DNA from: Rhodamnia argentea
Lineage: Eukaryota; Streptophyta; Magnoliopsida; Myrtales; Myrtaceae
Length of the DNA stretch: 64,000 nt
Direction of reading: 5' to 3'
NCBI RefSeq assembly: GCF_020921035.1
Contig: NC_063157.1
Location: 20,601,015 to 20,665,014, forward strand
The notes beneath the pieces are model-generated. The model was not told the origin of the DNA and ran no database searches. It worked only from the letters and a program-made list of their open reading frames with translations. Numbering within the stretch: position 1 is the stretch's first letter; each line of letters opens with the position of its first letter. Position numbers and translations under genes: made by a program. Below, in pieces: positions 32,853 to 47,400 of the stretch.

Positions 32853-34603
32853 ATGGAGATGGAAGAGGCAGAAGGGTCGTTCCCCTTCCCAACGTACGAG
32901 GGCGCATACTACGTGCAAAGCCCTTCCACCGTCTCTCATGCCTACTACAGCAACCACGAGCGACTCTCCACATCCTTCCTCAGCCATCCCAATCCCACCC
33001 AACAAGCCATCTCCTCCTCCACATACGCCCTCTCTCGCCACTCCTCCCGCTTGTCCAACGACGCCTCGGCCTTATTGCCACAAAATGTGAACGATCCCGA
33101 CCCCATGGTTTCGGATGATGGCGAGAAGTGCCTCATCGGATTTGGTGGGGACATGGGCGGCCATGATGATGAGGAGGAGGACGTGTTTTACCAAGAGAAA
33201 GTGGAGTGGTGGAGGTACTTGTCCTTCGGTCTTTATCCCTCGTCCAATTCCTGGATTTTGTTGCAGTTAAGTTGGAGGATGATGATGAGCTTGGGAGTGG
33301 CGTTGCTCGTTTTCTATTTAGCCACCAAACCCCCAAACCCCAACGTTTCCGTTAAGGTAATTTAATTAGTACTCATAGTTTAGCAATGTCCCCTCAAAAA
33401 GACTATTCGATTCACACATGCTTCTTCTCGTGAAATCTAGTAGCTCATCATGCCATCCCTAGTTTTTTCAATGAAATATAGATTATCAGGTGCTTAAACT
33501 TTTAGCTAATACCTGCATACGTTTTGTTCGTGATTTGTGAATTTAAGAGTTGAACGTTTGAGCTAGTGTGGAATTTTGGAAGGATTAGAAATCGGATTGG
33601 CCACTTTCCCACCCTTCTAATTAGGCCATCCGGTCCCTTCTATAACAGTAACTCTATATTAGCGTTAGTGGGCCCCGATCTTTCACATGTATGGTTGTCC
33701 TAGAGACACTATCTTATTATAAAAAAAAATAAGATTTCTCCAAAGAAGGATTCTTCTATACGAGGTAGGTAGGTAGAATCTGTGGGGGCCAAAACATAAA
33801 AATAGAAGCGTTCTTTGGCAAGGTCGAAATGAGCAGAAGGAACATGCCCAATGTTACCAGTTGAAGGATTCTTTAGAATCCCCCAAGTTTCAAAGAGAAG
33901 TTCATCGAGTTGGATTATCACGTTGGATTCATTCCATTAGTAGCTGTTCCTAGATCCACGGAGATAACAGAACAATAATATAAAGTTAGATTTCTCTATA
34001 AAAGTACAAAAGTAAGGTGCACATAGCATTCGGATTTCAGGTGGACGGGATCCCAAATTTTGCATTGGGGGAGGGAGTGGACAACACGGGAGTGTCCACA
34101 AAGATCTTGACCTGCAACATATCGATGCGACTTTGGGTGGACAACAAGTCGAAGCTCTTCGACCTTCACATTCAACCCCCGATCATTCACCTCTACTTCG
34201 GTCGCCTACCTCTCGCCATTGCTCTTCATGTGAGCTTCCCTCGCCTTTCTTCTGCACAAGACTATTTGATTTGCAATACGCGTGTGGCTAATGTCATTGA
34301 ACGTGGTAGGGTGGGGAATTATATGCCGGGAGCGGTGAGACGACGACGTTTGGGATGTACGTAGGGACGAGGAACAAGGCGATGTACGGGGCGGGGGGGA
34401 GCATGCAAGACATGCTGGAGGGAAGCAAGGGAGGCCTGGCTCTGAGGGTTGGGGTGAGATTGAGATCTAACATCCACGTGGTGGAGGGACTGGTGCACGT
34501 CCAGTTCCATCACCAAGCCCACTGCTTGGTGTTGCTGTCCAAAGCCGACGACGCCCAAACATTCCACAGCAACTGCACCCTCGTCCCTCCTACAGCTTCT
34601 TGA
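32853..34603 (+). CDS. LEA_2 / NDR1-HIN1-like membrane protein (YVQSPS subgroup)
   Basis: Three exons: 32853-33356, 34017-34229 and 34310-34603, all phase 0 with GT-AG borders, giving about 336 residues. The N-terminal part carries YEGAYYVQSPSTVSHAYYSN, a Ser-rich region and an acidic patch. One membrane segment (SWRMMMSLGVALLVFYLAT, about residues 140-160) precedes a LEA_2 domain: FALGEGVDNTGVSTKIL, ISMRLWVDNKSKLFDLHI and a C-terminal beta-sandwich part ending HSNCTLVPPTAS. The subgroup comprises single-pass membrane proteins of poorly known function, some linked to cell-wall or stress responses. An upstream in-frame ATG at 32775 (MAKKMEWGHE) would add 26 residues. No damage seen. Confidence 0.85.
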
Positions 34604-36422
34604 TCAATTCATGCATGCGCCTGATTGAGGCAAAGTCAGCACGTCTTTATCTCCACAAATCTAACATAGGAGGTGCAAAATTTTGCGAAGTTCTGAAGCT
34701 CTTGATGAAATTCCTTCCATCTATTAAGACGTGAAGGAGCAAAGTTTTGAAAGTATGTAATGTATCCTATGTTATTATACGCCTTCAATTGATGAGTTAC
34801 GAACATATGGGAATGCATCGTCCACATTTGTTTTTAGTAATCAGGAACCTTGACTATAATGGGAGATAATATTGCTCATTTAACAGAAAAAAAAAAAAAA
34901 AACTTTGTGCGTGCTATTTCATCCATATCTCCTACTTTGTGGGTAGTATGTAGAAATAGACAACTTTACAAGTGGGATAAAGGGCGCAACTTGACAAAGG
35001 ATCTCATTGATAAATACTAATTTTTACCCCATGGTTCGATTTAAGGCATCGAGCACACACGCTTTCGTTTTCTCGTCACAGATCATCCACTAGAAAGAAT
35101 TTCAGAGTTTGGGAATTAGCAGCACGATGCTAGTACGATATTAGTCACTCTCACAAAGTACAGAAAAAAGAGAGGTAAAAAGAACCAGCTCAGCTAGACA
35201 TCCCCCACATGACATTCTTCGGATTTGGTAAGCTTACCGTCAACAATCTACCCATTGAATATCTACTTCTTCGTAAACTTCATGCAAGACATACTCAAGA
35301 AAACGATGCAATCTATATACCTCTCTTAGAAAAAGAAAAGAAAAGAAAGAAAAGATATCCATAATTGCATTGAGTTCATTGAAATAGTATGTACAATTTA
35401 AATAGTGCAAATAAATAGTTCCTTTTTGTTTCCTTTACTAGCATCAACCAGCACTTCTATTCAAACTATATGTATTTGAATAGGCACAATCTCGTCACTT
35501 TTGATTGTAATTTAGAAGACATTTGTTTCTGAAACATAGAGTATACTTGTGAAACGTTCTTAATATTCTGATGAACCAATATCTCTCTTCGAAGCAATAC
35601 ATTTAGGCCAAATAGATCTCTTAGTACTAAGTTTAGATTATGTTATTCCATAGCAAAATTTTTCCTCCTCCTATCATGTTTCGCTAAGAAAAATCACCTC
35701 TCTTTAAACAGTAAATGGAATAGACAAAGCTCCTATATTTAAGTGCAATGCTGGATGGTCCAACTTCCATTTTCAAGGTAAGTACATTCCTTACAACCCA
35801 ACAAAAAAAAAAAATTAAAAAATACTCGTGTCCCAGTTTTATTTTTTTGTCAATGTATCACGGTATTGAAAGTGGCTGGCTTTGCATGAAACACAAAATA
35901 TTCTACCTCAAATATCAAAGCCGAATATCATAGGATCATAAGTAGGTAGAGATTTTTCAAACTATCTATTTAGATATATTCGACATGAGAAAGTTATTAA
36001 TGAGTAGGGTTAAAAGATTTTTGAGATTCCATTTCCTCAGTCCAGTCAGGTTTGTGCATGAGCTAGACTAATTTAGTTGGGTTGAGGATATTTATATACT
36101 GATCTTCAAGTTTATGCAAGGAATGAGATGAATCAGTCCAAACCAATGCTGCTATAACCCTACTAGAGTTGCCTTCTTTGTCATAGTACCAAATTACATG
36201 CAAAATTGTTAATTTCTTGTTAAACATGCCTCAATGACACATAGTACTAAAATCATCGGTAGATGTACTTCATAATAAAGTAATTAATTGAAATATTCAC
36301 GCTAGAAAGCAGATATCGCACAACTTCCTCATCAAACTCCAAAATCATCTTCAACTTAATGACGACCGGGGAACACAGAAAACATGCAAATATTAGTCGT
36401 AGGACTCTATACAACCAACTAA
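34604..36422. other. Intergenic, no gene seen
   Basis: AT-rich DNA separating the convergent LEA_2 and UGT genes. Short ORFs have no recognisable content. A-runs at 34889-34903 and 35803-35813. Confidence 0.5.
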
Positions 36423-38126
36423 TTATTTAGACAAGATATCGTTGATCAACATGTCCAAACTAATGGAGGAGGAACCGTGCGGACCAACCGCCTGCGCTGC
36501 GAGTTCCTTCCACTCCATAGCCCTCTTCTTCATCTTCTTCCCCTTCTCTCCTTCCGTCATCAACTCCCTCACAAGCTTCCCGACTTCCTCTCTCTTCACA
36601 TCACTACCGATCTCCAACCCGACCCCCCACTCGTCACAAGCATACTTGCAAATAGTCTGTTGGTCGACTTGACGTGGCCAACAGAGCATCGGCACTCCGG
36701 CCGACAAGCTCTCAATGGTCGAGCTCCACCCGCAGTGAGTCAAGAACCCTCCGACAGCAGGGTGGTTTAGTACCTTCTCTTGTGGGCACCAACCCGAGAG
36801 AAGACCCCGCTCTCTCGTGATTTCTTCAAGAAACTCACCCGGAAGATCAATTCCACTCGCGTCCATAACCAGGTCCGGCCTTATGACCCACAAGAAGCAT
36901 TGCTCGCTACGGGCCAGTCCCACTGCAAACTCTACCAACTGCTGGTGCGTCAGACATGCTACGCTCCCAAAGCTGACGTAAATCACCGATCCGGGTCTCT
37001 TCGAGTCCAGCCATTGGATGCATTCGCTGTGCTCTTTCCACAGATTGCCTCCAATGTTCTTCACGACAGACGGCTGGTCGCTTCCGGGGATTTGGTTGAG
37101 CAGTAGATTGAGTGGTCCCACCGCGTAAAGTCTAGGGACCAACGAGGACAGGGCACTTAAAACGTGGGGCTCCAGCGCTTCAAAAGTGTGAATGGCGGTA
37201 GCTGTGGCTTTCTGAGCTCGGTCGGCGACTCCCAAGATGTAGTTGAAGAAAGTGTCGTCAGGGTCGGTGATGCGGCAGCAGCCGGGCATGTCGCGTAGCC
37301 TCATGTTCTTCATGCCAGGGATCCAATCAATGGGAGTGTCCAAATAGCCATTGCTCAGATAGGATTCATCTGCATGTGCAAGAGACATACGCTACATCTT
37401 TGGAAAAGCGTCTCTATGTTGGGGTTGTGAAGCATGCATTTTTATCGTTAATTTTAGTGGATTAATAAGCGTAATAAACTCTTTGAACATTGAACTCTTA
37501 AGAATTCTAGTCATAGCCATCCTTATTTTACCTGGGAGAGGTACAAGACCCTTGTCCATGAGGGCGCGAAATTGCATGAGCCCCATGAGGGCACAGGCCG
37601 GGATAGTCCACAAATTTATGAGGGGGATCTCAAACTTTTCAGCGGCGGGACATGTAGTGAACGACATGAAACCATCTGCAACGATGCAAGAAATCGGAGG
37701 AAAACTAGCAGTACCAGTTGCCTTCAAAGTATCGGAAGCGTGACGAAGATGGTTGGATACAAGGTCAGAGAAAGGAGCGACCATGTGGTGCCTCGCTGAC
37801 TTAGTGATCGAGACGGAGTCCTGCGTCGCATCAGCATTCGAAGGGGGAAGCCCATCAGGGATCGTCAAGAACCGAAAACGGTTGCCGCTTAAAAGGTCCC
37901 CCTCCACGGCGCTATTAGGATCACCGGCTCTCGCTTTGAGTAGCCGTGCGTGGTTGAACTCGGTGTTGACGAAGGTGATGTAGAAGCCCTTGTGATGGAG
38001 AAGTTTTGCCAGTTTGAGCATCGCGCCTATGTGGCTCTGCGCTGGTGCCGGAAAACAGATGGCATGCGGTTTTCTTGAGCATGATGACTCGGACAGATGA
38101 TCTTCCATTGAACCCGTTTCAGTCAT
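36423..38126 (-). CDS. UGT85-type UDP-glycosyltransferase, intact
   Basis: Two exons, 38126-37532 and 37369-36423, with a 159-bp intron at the UGT85 position, encode about 513 residues. Exon 1 starts MTETGSMEDHLSE and contains HAICFPAPAQSHIGAML (catalytic His), VNTEFNHARLLKA, LTIPDGLPPSNAD and ISCIVADGFMSFTT (partner Asp). Exon 2 has SYLSNGYLDTPIDWIPGMKN, HTFEALEPHVLSAL, SVIYVSFGS, and a PSPG box from about residue 392 (GWCPQEKVLNHPAVGG, HCGWSSTIESLSAG, ending VDQQ). HCGWSS in place of HCGWNS is a mild variant. The enzyme should glycosylate a small hydrophobic acceptor in the cytosol using a UDP-sugar; the substrate is unknown. The reading frame upstream is open to 38267, but 38126 gives the usual N-terminus. 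It is the only undamaged member of the UGT cluster here. Confidence 0.92.
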
Positions 38127-41100
38127 CTCGTTACTCTTTATTAGATCTCCCTCACAAAAGTGAACGTGCCTCACGAAAAGAGATGGAATATATGTAGGGA
38201 TACTGCCTCTCAAATAACATGCACTCACAATTTGGTCGTCTTGGAATAGTTGGTCATGGAGTTTCATGAATGTCTCTGTTCACACCAAACATTCATGGAG
38301 TATTAGCTCCGTACGTCGTTTGCCCTAGTTGTGATGAATCTTCTTACCTATCAGCAAATCAGACTGCATTGACAACAACCACAGCGATCTTGGGGCACCT
38401 TGCAATTGCAACGTGCCCTAAGAGGCCGCCTAAGGCAACGAAGAGCATAAAGGCAACACAAGCAAGAGCCTAGCCTTAACTACGGTATAACACTAGCTTA
38501 AGCTAGTCGTCATTTCTCACAGCTTTCTACAACATTTGGGGTATGCGTTGCTTTTTGGAAATTCCAACGGCAACTCTAGTTACGAAACGTTGCTTTTACT
38601 AAGACGTTAGGCCAAAAACAGTTTCCGAAAAGCGTTACTTGTGAAAAGTCAATCCAATTTCTAGAAGACTCTAGCATGCATATACATTTGGTAGGATTGT
38701 GTAGCATGCGTAGATATGTCTGTGCAATACGAGATAACTCTATAACTTGATGAGTTGGTAAAATTTCGGCCAATGGTCTTGTAGAGAGTTGGTGGAAGAG
38801 GCCCATAAATATGGGTTTTAATGGGACTAGAGTAAAGTCCTTAAACCGATTCGTCCGAACTACGAGACGTAAAATTCGAGGGTATTCCTCTAGAATGAAG
38901 GGAAGGAAAATATTTTCTCTCAACTTAGGGGGTGATGATGGAGAAAGTAGACTCCACGTCATCTTCGGATGGCTACCGTCGGGCAAGATCGTATAGTAGC
39001 ATCCCACATCTAAGGTGAATTATCGGAGTTTCGACTCCAGCATCGTTGACTTGTACTTCGCACAATATCTTTAAACTAACTTGTCAGTAATGTACCCCTA
39101 GTTCAAAGACATTGTAGGCATCCACCAAATCTCGTACAATCATTTTCCATCACCAAACCCTCAAATTGTACCAAATTTTCCACCGAGCTCTCCCTTTTTA
39201 AAACTAGAAACTTATTTATCCCAACTCCTCAAGATAAACAAACAGAAATTAACAGTGGTGTCAAAACCTCTTTCGATTGCTATTATGGCTTTAGTCTCAT
39301 TTAACCGCATCTAAATCACCAACTTAGATATTTGACACCAAAGCTATGACCAACTCTAACTCACTACCCATTCCTAGTTTCAATGGAAATGGCTATGAGT
39401 ATTGAAACATTGAAATGACTACTTCATCGATGGCCCGAGGTTTATGGGACATTGTGGAAAAAGGATATGCGGCTCTGACAAAAGGTGCAAGTGTTTCAGC
39501 CAAGTGCTAGTACTTAAATTTTGGCGACCCAATTAATCATTTACTACATAGAAAATTAGAAGTCAACCCCAATTCCTAAACAAAATATTATTAATTTGCA
39601 TGGTAGGAGCTTTTGAGTAGTATTAGACTCACATAAATTGCACATAATTAGGCTAGTGTTGAATGGACTTTAGCAGGGAGGCTTTGAGCTTAGTTAAATT
39701 ATGTGGAGTAAGCCTACAAGAACACATAATTCGGCCAAGCCCATTGAATACCTCAAAGGGCCGAAAATTACATGGGGTGAACATAGGAAGTGCTTCATGT
39801 TGAAGAAACATTTCCAGGGATTTTGGTGATTCCACAACTATCACTGTTATAATATTTACTACAATAAGTGCAAATGTTCGTCATGAAAAATAAAGGGTTG
39901 TGATGATATCCATGAAAGGTCAGCTTAAACCAGCCAGAATGATGAAGATCTTGATGAGATATGGACAAATAAAAAATGATGTTGTGTTCATAAGAATTTA
40001 GAGGTACGCTAGCTCAGCTGGTATTTGTCCCCGTAAAAGGCCCCCGATAAGCAAGCCAGGTTACTACGACTGTCCTTGAGGGCCAAACCTTTTCATCGTT
40101 CGGTAAAGGTCCCACTTGTGGAACATCTAGATTTGCCGTGTTATTATAGTCGGCAACGTGATTGTTTCCATTAACCAGATTAATACTTGATTGGGATTTT
40201 CATGCCTTTGTCAAATACTCCTGATCGTAGGATTACCTGGCCTAAATTATTTTCACCATTTAATTGACCAAAAGTTGGAGGAGGAACTTACTCGGAAACC
40301 ACCGTATTGTGTTAGATACGTATGGAGCGATTTGATGTCCTGGGCTTGGACATGACATCGTTGATCGCATTGATGACTAATCGGCCTTACCACGCCAGAG
40401 ATATGTCTCACTAAATGATTTTCCATCTCATTTTAATGTTCCTAGAACAACTTCTTCGTGGTAGCCACCAAAGTGGGGTTTGGTGCTGACTCCTTTGCTT
40501 GCCCCTTCATAAGGTCCCGCAGATTTCAACATTGCCCTCTTGGCTTGGCTCCATTGTTATTGGAGTGGCTGAGGTCTCAAGTTGGGTAGCTCTATCACCA
40601 GTGTTACCCGTAGCATGATCAGGCTCTGGACCTACAAAAAGATCTTTCGCTGAAAATTTGATCGACAGTGAAATGTCTTTCACCAAAATTGTTTCTTCGA
40701 TTTTATCAAGAGGGTATGAGTCATATGACGATTTCAGTCATGCGTCTTATCATGAAGCACAAGGAACACATATACTCCAACAGAATTTAATCAACAATGA
40801 TGCCAATAAAAAAATTTCGAAATCTAACTAACGACAAAGTGCGATGGCATAAAGATACAACGCTAGAGTTTAATCTACGTCAATAATCTGAAAGCTACAA
40901 CTGAGATACAAGGTAAAATTTAATCAACGACAAAATATCTGAAAACTATAGCTAAAGTACAGGAATTGAAATATAATTTTTTTGGGTCTGTAATTAAAAG
41001 ATAGTTGAAAGATAATAGGTTTTTGACTGAAAACTATAGCTATTTAAAGCCTACAATCAACGGTTATAAACGGTGATTGATTTTAAAAGATAACTTGTTA

Positions 41101-42185
41101 ATCCTACCAATTGTTATAAGAAATTATATTATCAATAGTATCCTATTATCTAGTACAATTTATTTAAAAGAGCTTAAATATCCTAAAATATCGCTACTAG
41201 GTAGTTGCCCATCATGTTGATGTCAACGACTTTATCCCAAGATTAATAACTTCTTTGGTTACCGATGCTCTTCAAGTTGTTGATTATTCTTTTCATTGAT
41301 GATTTCTGTTGTTCGTCAAATTGCTATTATTGACTAAGTTTGTTACTAATCGATTGCAACAAAAAGTGGGTCATTTGTTTGGGTCAATAATAGGCAATAC
41401 AAAAACATGACCACTTAACTGGGCTAGCAAGTCACTTGGGTCATGGTAGTCAATAAGCTCGAGCTGGTCTCGACTCAATACTCAAGCTGTTCAAACTTAA
41501 GTTGGGCTCGATTCAATTACAAAATCTCTGAGATGTTTTCTCCTCTCGTTTATCTTAAGACGAAACTTGTTGACCAATGTGCGAGATAGGGTTAACCAGA
41601 TTGTTGGGATATGCACAATCCACCGGTTATAATATCTTGGCATATGATTAATCAAAGAGCAATTGATTTTTTAACTCCGCGGTTTAGTATAGTGATCAAA
41701 GTGATCGACGGACGCACAAAGGAAAGCCACAACGGAAAGAAGTGGACTTGCTTTCGTCAGTCAACAAAGAATGTTGGGAGGTCCACAAGCGGATTCATCC
41801 ATAGTTTGGTTTGGATGCCCACCTCGTTCCCTAGCCATAGCTAGTGCTGGCTTATAATATGTGCACATTACAAGAAAAGGGGACAGCTTGTGGAGACAAG
41901 ACAAGATAAAAGAAGCACATTCTCACATTTGTTGGAATCTGTTGGAAAATATCGGAGGAATGAAACAAAATGGAATCAAATTTTGAGACGTAACAACGCT
42001 CTCCTTAAGGATTCATTTGTTGGCAAATATCTTTCCGCATACGACAACATCTTAAGTGAGAATAGAAGATAACAATTTTGACATTTTTCCAGAATCTCTC
42101 AAGGGAAACAATTTGAGATGAAAGATGTATTTCTTTGAGAAAAAATGAAATTTGGAAGTTAAAGTTATAAAATAATGAACAGAAC
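38127..42185. other. Gene-poor intergenic DNA
   Basis: Only short ORFs without recognisable domains. 40005-40140 contains a tRNA-like A-box stretch (TAGCTCAGCTGG) that may mark a decayed SINE. 41370-41500 is repeat-like. Nothing else could be supported. Confidence 0.45.

Positions 42186-42246
<61 letters not shown>
42186..42246. repeat. (TA)n(GA)n compound microsatellite
   Basis: About 13 TA units run directly into about 17 GA units. Confidence 0.97.
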
Positions 42247-42250
<4 letters not shown>

Positions 42251-43554
42251 AATACAACTCTATAATATTTGGACATAACGCTTCAAGTCCAAAAACACGT
42301 CTGAATAACTGTTAGACATAATTAAATAACAAAGATTCTTCATGTTCAAATAACTATTAGAGATAATTAAATAACTAAACATTCCGAATTAGAATTAATA
42401 AAGTATACCAACAGCGTATCTCACTTGCCCATTTTTTTTATTTGAAAAACTATAATAACTTTCTAACTATTAAAGTATCTTGCACTCTCCCGTCTTTCCT
42501 ACGTGGGACAAAGAAAAGATGCTTTTATTTGTTTTACAAACAAACCTACAACATAATCAACAAAGGACAATTGAAGAGAATGGAAAGCCTTGCGCGTGCG
42601 GAGGTGCATGCGATGACAAGGAATGATAATATTGATCGTGGAGGCATCGTGGCCTCCACACGAAAAACGGAAACCCTCTTCCTGCTTTTCGTTGAAACTA
42701 ATGCATTCCGATAAATTGTGCATTATTTTGGTCATGATGTGATGTTGTAGCTCATCTTGTCCTCCCACTTTGGTTCCTCGGTGTTTAATCTAGGGCGCCC
42801 ACTTCAATACGCCAAGTAATGCTCCACCAACCCTACCATTTGGAGCATCCTTTCGTACCTTCCCTTGTCCTCCTTGTACTACTCCCCAAACGATGGTGAT
42901 TCTAATCTTTGCTAACCTAATATATTTTTCTTTCTTCGTCTTCTTCTCCTCGCGAAAAAAGGGGTGAACCCGAATGCGAAGATTAATGTCGAGAACTTGC
43001 TATCTCCCCGTTTTATGACCTGATAAAACATGGAGTAATTCTCTAGAAGGCAGTGAAATAGATCTAGAATCCAAGCGCCTGTTGATTCCAAAGTCAGCAA
43101 AACTAGCCCGGACGATTTCTTTCTCAAAACTTGTGTTGCGCTTTGAACTCAAAGTGAGAGATCGGCAGTCTTGTCATATTTTTAAGCAATACAGGGTCGG
43201 CATCATGAGTGATAACCTATTTAATTTACGTGCAAGCCCACATCCTCGGGCACGCATTTAGAAACGGGGAAATGGAATGAAGATGGACAATATAAATGGA
43301 TTTCAAGAAAGATAGAAACCCCTAAGAGGTTAATGACATTGCTTTACAATAAACTATGTTATCTCCAAACGCGACCATCAACATCCATCATTTTTTAGGT
43401 CCATCCACCTTCTCTATTTGCTCTTGTTGCAGATGCACTGATCTCTGATTATGTTTTATAGGTTTGATAACCTGATTTACAAACTAAAAGAAGGTGCCAT
43501 GATATCTTCTGGAGGCTATCACCCACTACCATTGTCCTTGCTCTATTTTTGGGA
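42247..43554. other. Intergenic, no gene seen
   Basis: Short ORFs on both strands without recognisable content. Confidence 0.4.
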
Positions 43555-44410
43555 TAAAAACACAATAAATTTTGTACGGTGTTCACTTGAGTGCTATAAC
43601 TTCGTTTTCACTCACATGAGACCACTTTTTTTTTAAAAAAATCGTTCACTTGAATGCCATCGACGATTTGTTGCGCCTGAAAATCTGATTTGACATTAGT
43701 TTATTATATAACGTACGACGGGGCTCGCTGACAAAATGAAATCACCAAATGAGAAGTTAAACTACGTTGTTTATAGATCTATTTAAACAACCCTAATTCA
43801 ATCTAAGAAAATTTGGGTAAAATTCTGTCCAAGTTGAAAAGGTTGGTGAAGAATCCTAACTCTGCTTCCAACCCGATATTGGGGTTCGTTCTCAGAGCAA
43901 GCGAGGGAGAGGGAGAAGGGCATCCGTTGGTGAAGAGCCCTTACTCAAAAAAGAGATTCCCTTACTCATTCTCTCTTAGAAGTCACCATCGCCATTTCTT
44001 TATTTCGTCCGCCAACGAATTTTGGGCTCTCAAAGGAAGCGCAAAGACAGAAGAGAGAGCAACAATGGACGACGAAGGAGGAGTGGCGTCGAAGTCACCA
44101 GGCTATGCTTCTAAGCTGAAAACAAAGCTAGAGAGAGAGAGAGAGAGAGAGTCTTCCTAAGAAACATCTTCGTTTTGTTAGCTCTTGTCACATGGGGTGA
44201 GAAATTTTTCACATGGATCTTCAATTTCTTCTAAAAAGCAAGGTCGGTTTCAAAATTATGACTTAAAAAGTCACCTAGAACGAATTATCGGAATACGTAT
44301 CAAGTGAACAATACACTGATGTGCCACTCAAGTGAGTGAAGAAAAAGTTATAACATTCTAGTGAGCGTCATGTGAAAGTTGTAACACCACTAGTGTTCTT
44401 ACCAATTAAG
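43555..44410. repeat. Possible non-autonomous element bounded by loose inverted repeats
   Basis: The left part (GTACGGTGTTCACTTGAGTG, then TATAACTTC) and the right part (CACTCAAGTGAGTGAAGAAA, then GTTATAACATTC and CTAGTGAGCGTC) resemble each other in inverted orientation and resemble motifs in the element at 27340-27740. Between them is a purine-rich open stretch (43813-44160) ending in (GA)n with no recognised domain. Ends and target duplication are not defined. Confidence 0.35.
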
Positions 44411-47400
44411 TAATGGAGTTATGCTAAACATATTAAAAAATCGTATTGAAACTCTTTTACTTAATGACGTGACGATCTTCTATCGGGTGTTGACACATCA
44501 CTTAGTAAGAGCTGTTAAAGTTTTTTAAGTAATCCTAATACCTTCCTACGTGGTGTCATATAACTCCATTAGATTCACAAACAAATCAACTGCTCTTAAT
44601 GCAGGTGACCCTATTGGGCGAATCATCAACGATAAGTTATTGCATGGTTTATAAGTCATGTGGGCAAATATCGTTTCAATTATTCGTCGTGCAGGTCCCA
44701 TCTTTTGAGAAATACAAAGTATTTACACTAACACAACCTTAGGTGGCCCTTATCAACCCAATAGGTCAAAGCTAATCAGATCAAACTACATAACATGCAG
44801 ATATAGAGATTACGGGAAAAAATTAGGTAATGACGACTAGCATATATTGATTGGGTATTGGGTTTCCAACGTGGTCTCCAATATCAAAAAGTCGCAAGCA
44901 ACCTAACAAAGCACTTAAACTAATGCATGGCACAAAAGTCGACGACCACATTGGGGTCATGCTGACGTCTTTAAATTTCATGCATTCAACACACACACAC
45001 ACACATATATATAGTTGGTGGTCGAGAATCTCTTCTTGCCCTTTCCCTTTCTTTGTAATTAGATTCCTTACATTGACAGAAGTAAACATTGAAATCAAAT
45101 TAGTGCAACAGTTGACGCTTTAGTGTCAATTTAGTAAAGAGAGAAATACTGAGCGTTCTTAGAAAAATTATTGAATTAATCTTTAAAACCAAATGCTGCG
45201 CAAAGCCATCAACGATAAGCTCGAGTCGATATCGCGAGCATAACATGGGATGTATAAACACTATGTTGAAATGTTAATAGTCTGCTTTCGGCTCCATATC
45301 AAGAATGAAAAAAATAATAATAATTAGGCTAGTAGAATTGCGAATGAGAAAGGATAGAGGACGAGCAATTACACACTTTGGCTTTCTCCATCGTGTATAG
45401 TGATTTCTATTACATATATCGTCAGCATAAAAGTTTTGTTTTGGTGCAAACGGTCTTGGAATGGAAATGTCGACCTATTTTACGGAATAAAGCTACATGC
45501 TAAAAACAAGAACTGTATGTGACTTATGTGAAAGAAACTTCTGCACCGCTAGTTTGCACAATAAAAGTAATCTAAGGCTCCATTTATTTCGCAGAAAATA
45601 AATGATTTTAAAAAATATTTTCGTAAAAATGATTATTGGTATGCCTTGAAATAAATAGTCAATGGAAAATGCTTTTATTTTTGTAAGCAATAGAAATTGA
45701 TCATTTTTTGAAAAATTTAATATTTTTGAGTTTTTTTATATTTTATATTTTGTCATTTCTTTCTTTCTTTGCTGGTCACTGGTCACAAACGAGGGACAAG
45801 TTCGCCCAAGGCCAACGAGGTCAAGCTCGCCACGGCTAAACCTTGCCGGCCTCTAGCGAGGCCGATCCGCCTTGACGAGCTCGAGCCTCACTAGAGCCGG
45901 TGAGGCTCGACCTCACTTGTGGCCGACCACCCGCCATCGCCATGGCCGGCTACCGGCAGAGGAAGAAAGAATAGAACAAAATAAAAATACATAATTACTA
46001 ATTATTTTGATTTTTACACATAAAAAATAAAAATAAAAAGAAAAGAAAAAAAATAATTTAAAGTAAAATGAATGTGTAGGAATGGAGGGAGGAAAGATGA
46101 GGGAAATATTTTTCTTACTTTCCAAAAGGAGGAAAATATTTTCTTCACTTTTGAAGGTATTTTTTTTAATGGGTGGAAAATATTTTCATTGACAAGTTTA
46201 TTTTTGGTGAACTAAACGCAGGAAAATTAGGAAACTGTTTTATGAAACAAAAGGGAGAGCAGCGAGGACGATGGACACACTTTAAAAGGGGAAGAGCGGG
46301 CAAAGGGTTTCTGCATGAGAACCCAAAAGAAGTTGGTGGAAAGAAGTTTGCGTGTTCTCTCTCCATCTCACACACACACAGAAAAAAATCAGAAAGGTTT
46401 GCAGGTTCCTTTTTTTTTGTTTGGTTCCCTTGCTGCTGTCTAAGTGATGAGTGTTTTTCCCTTCAAAAATGATAATCTTGCTTCACTATCTTCAAGCACA
46501 CGGCAGATGCATATTTCCATTTTTCTGAGCTTCCAAAGGTTGCATTCTCGACCATATCAGAAAGTGGCGGTCGATGATTAGACATGAAGTTTCTGCATAT
46601 CTACATGCACGCGGTGATCGCCGCATATGAATGTTGTTTTTTAATTCTTGGAGTCGTCTTGAAAAATGATTTGACTGCTCATTCGACGCTTACCTGTTTC
46701 TACCATTCCCCGGCTCTTCAATGACCTGATCACTATGCGCTAAGAGCCAGTATTGCATTGACTCGTTCCACTAGACCAGACAAATCACATTTTAAGAACT
46801 CAAGCATGCATTGTTGGTGATGAGAAATGTATATCGTCAATGCTGATCTATAGTAGTTTTGATATGCATTGTTGGCTCGAGGCTCAGCACAATTGCCCCT
46901 CCGATTCGATGAGCATTGAGCATGAGCAGAGCAGTTATCTTGTGCATGTAATGGAGGAGCTCTGCTTCAGATGGAAGAATCTCTTTCTGTCTGTCCCTGT
47001 CTCTGTCTCTCCGCACGTTAGGTTGTTATCAGGGGAAGCTGGAACTAGGGAAGGTCCCATGTCCTGTCTTAGTAGCACATGTCTTATTCCCCGACATCTG
47101 CCGTCTCAGTTACTCTGTCTAGTGTGTTAGTTTTGGACACTTTGACATGCAAAGGTGTTCACACGGTGTTTCTCTACTCAATTAATCATTGTTCCTTTGA
47201 TTAGATATTTTGGTCCGCATTATCCCGAGTTGTTAAATCTTAGTTGCAACTTAGAGGCGAAGCTAGTTGTTGACACCGAATCCTGTCAATCCTCGTGCCC
47301 GAATTTGTTCACAATATAAATCTTCGATAATCGCATCATATGCACTGGCCAGTTTGTGGCAATTGTTCCATTGGCACATGTAAGCAGCTTTCTTTACTTC

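Noticed and set aside
40005-40140. tRNA-like A-box stretch, possible SINE or tRNA
   Set aside because: No convincing B box, cloverleaf or target duplication could be drawn.
43813-44160. 115-codon plus-strand ORF ending in an Arg/Glu repeat
   Set aside because: The end is a (GA)n microsatellite and the rest has no known domain.
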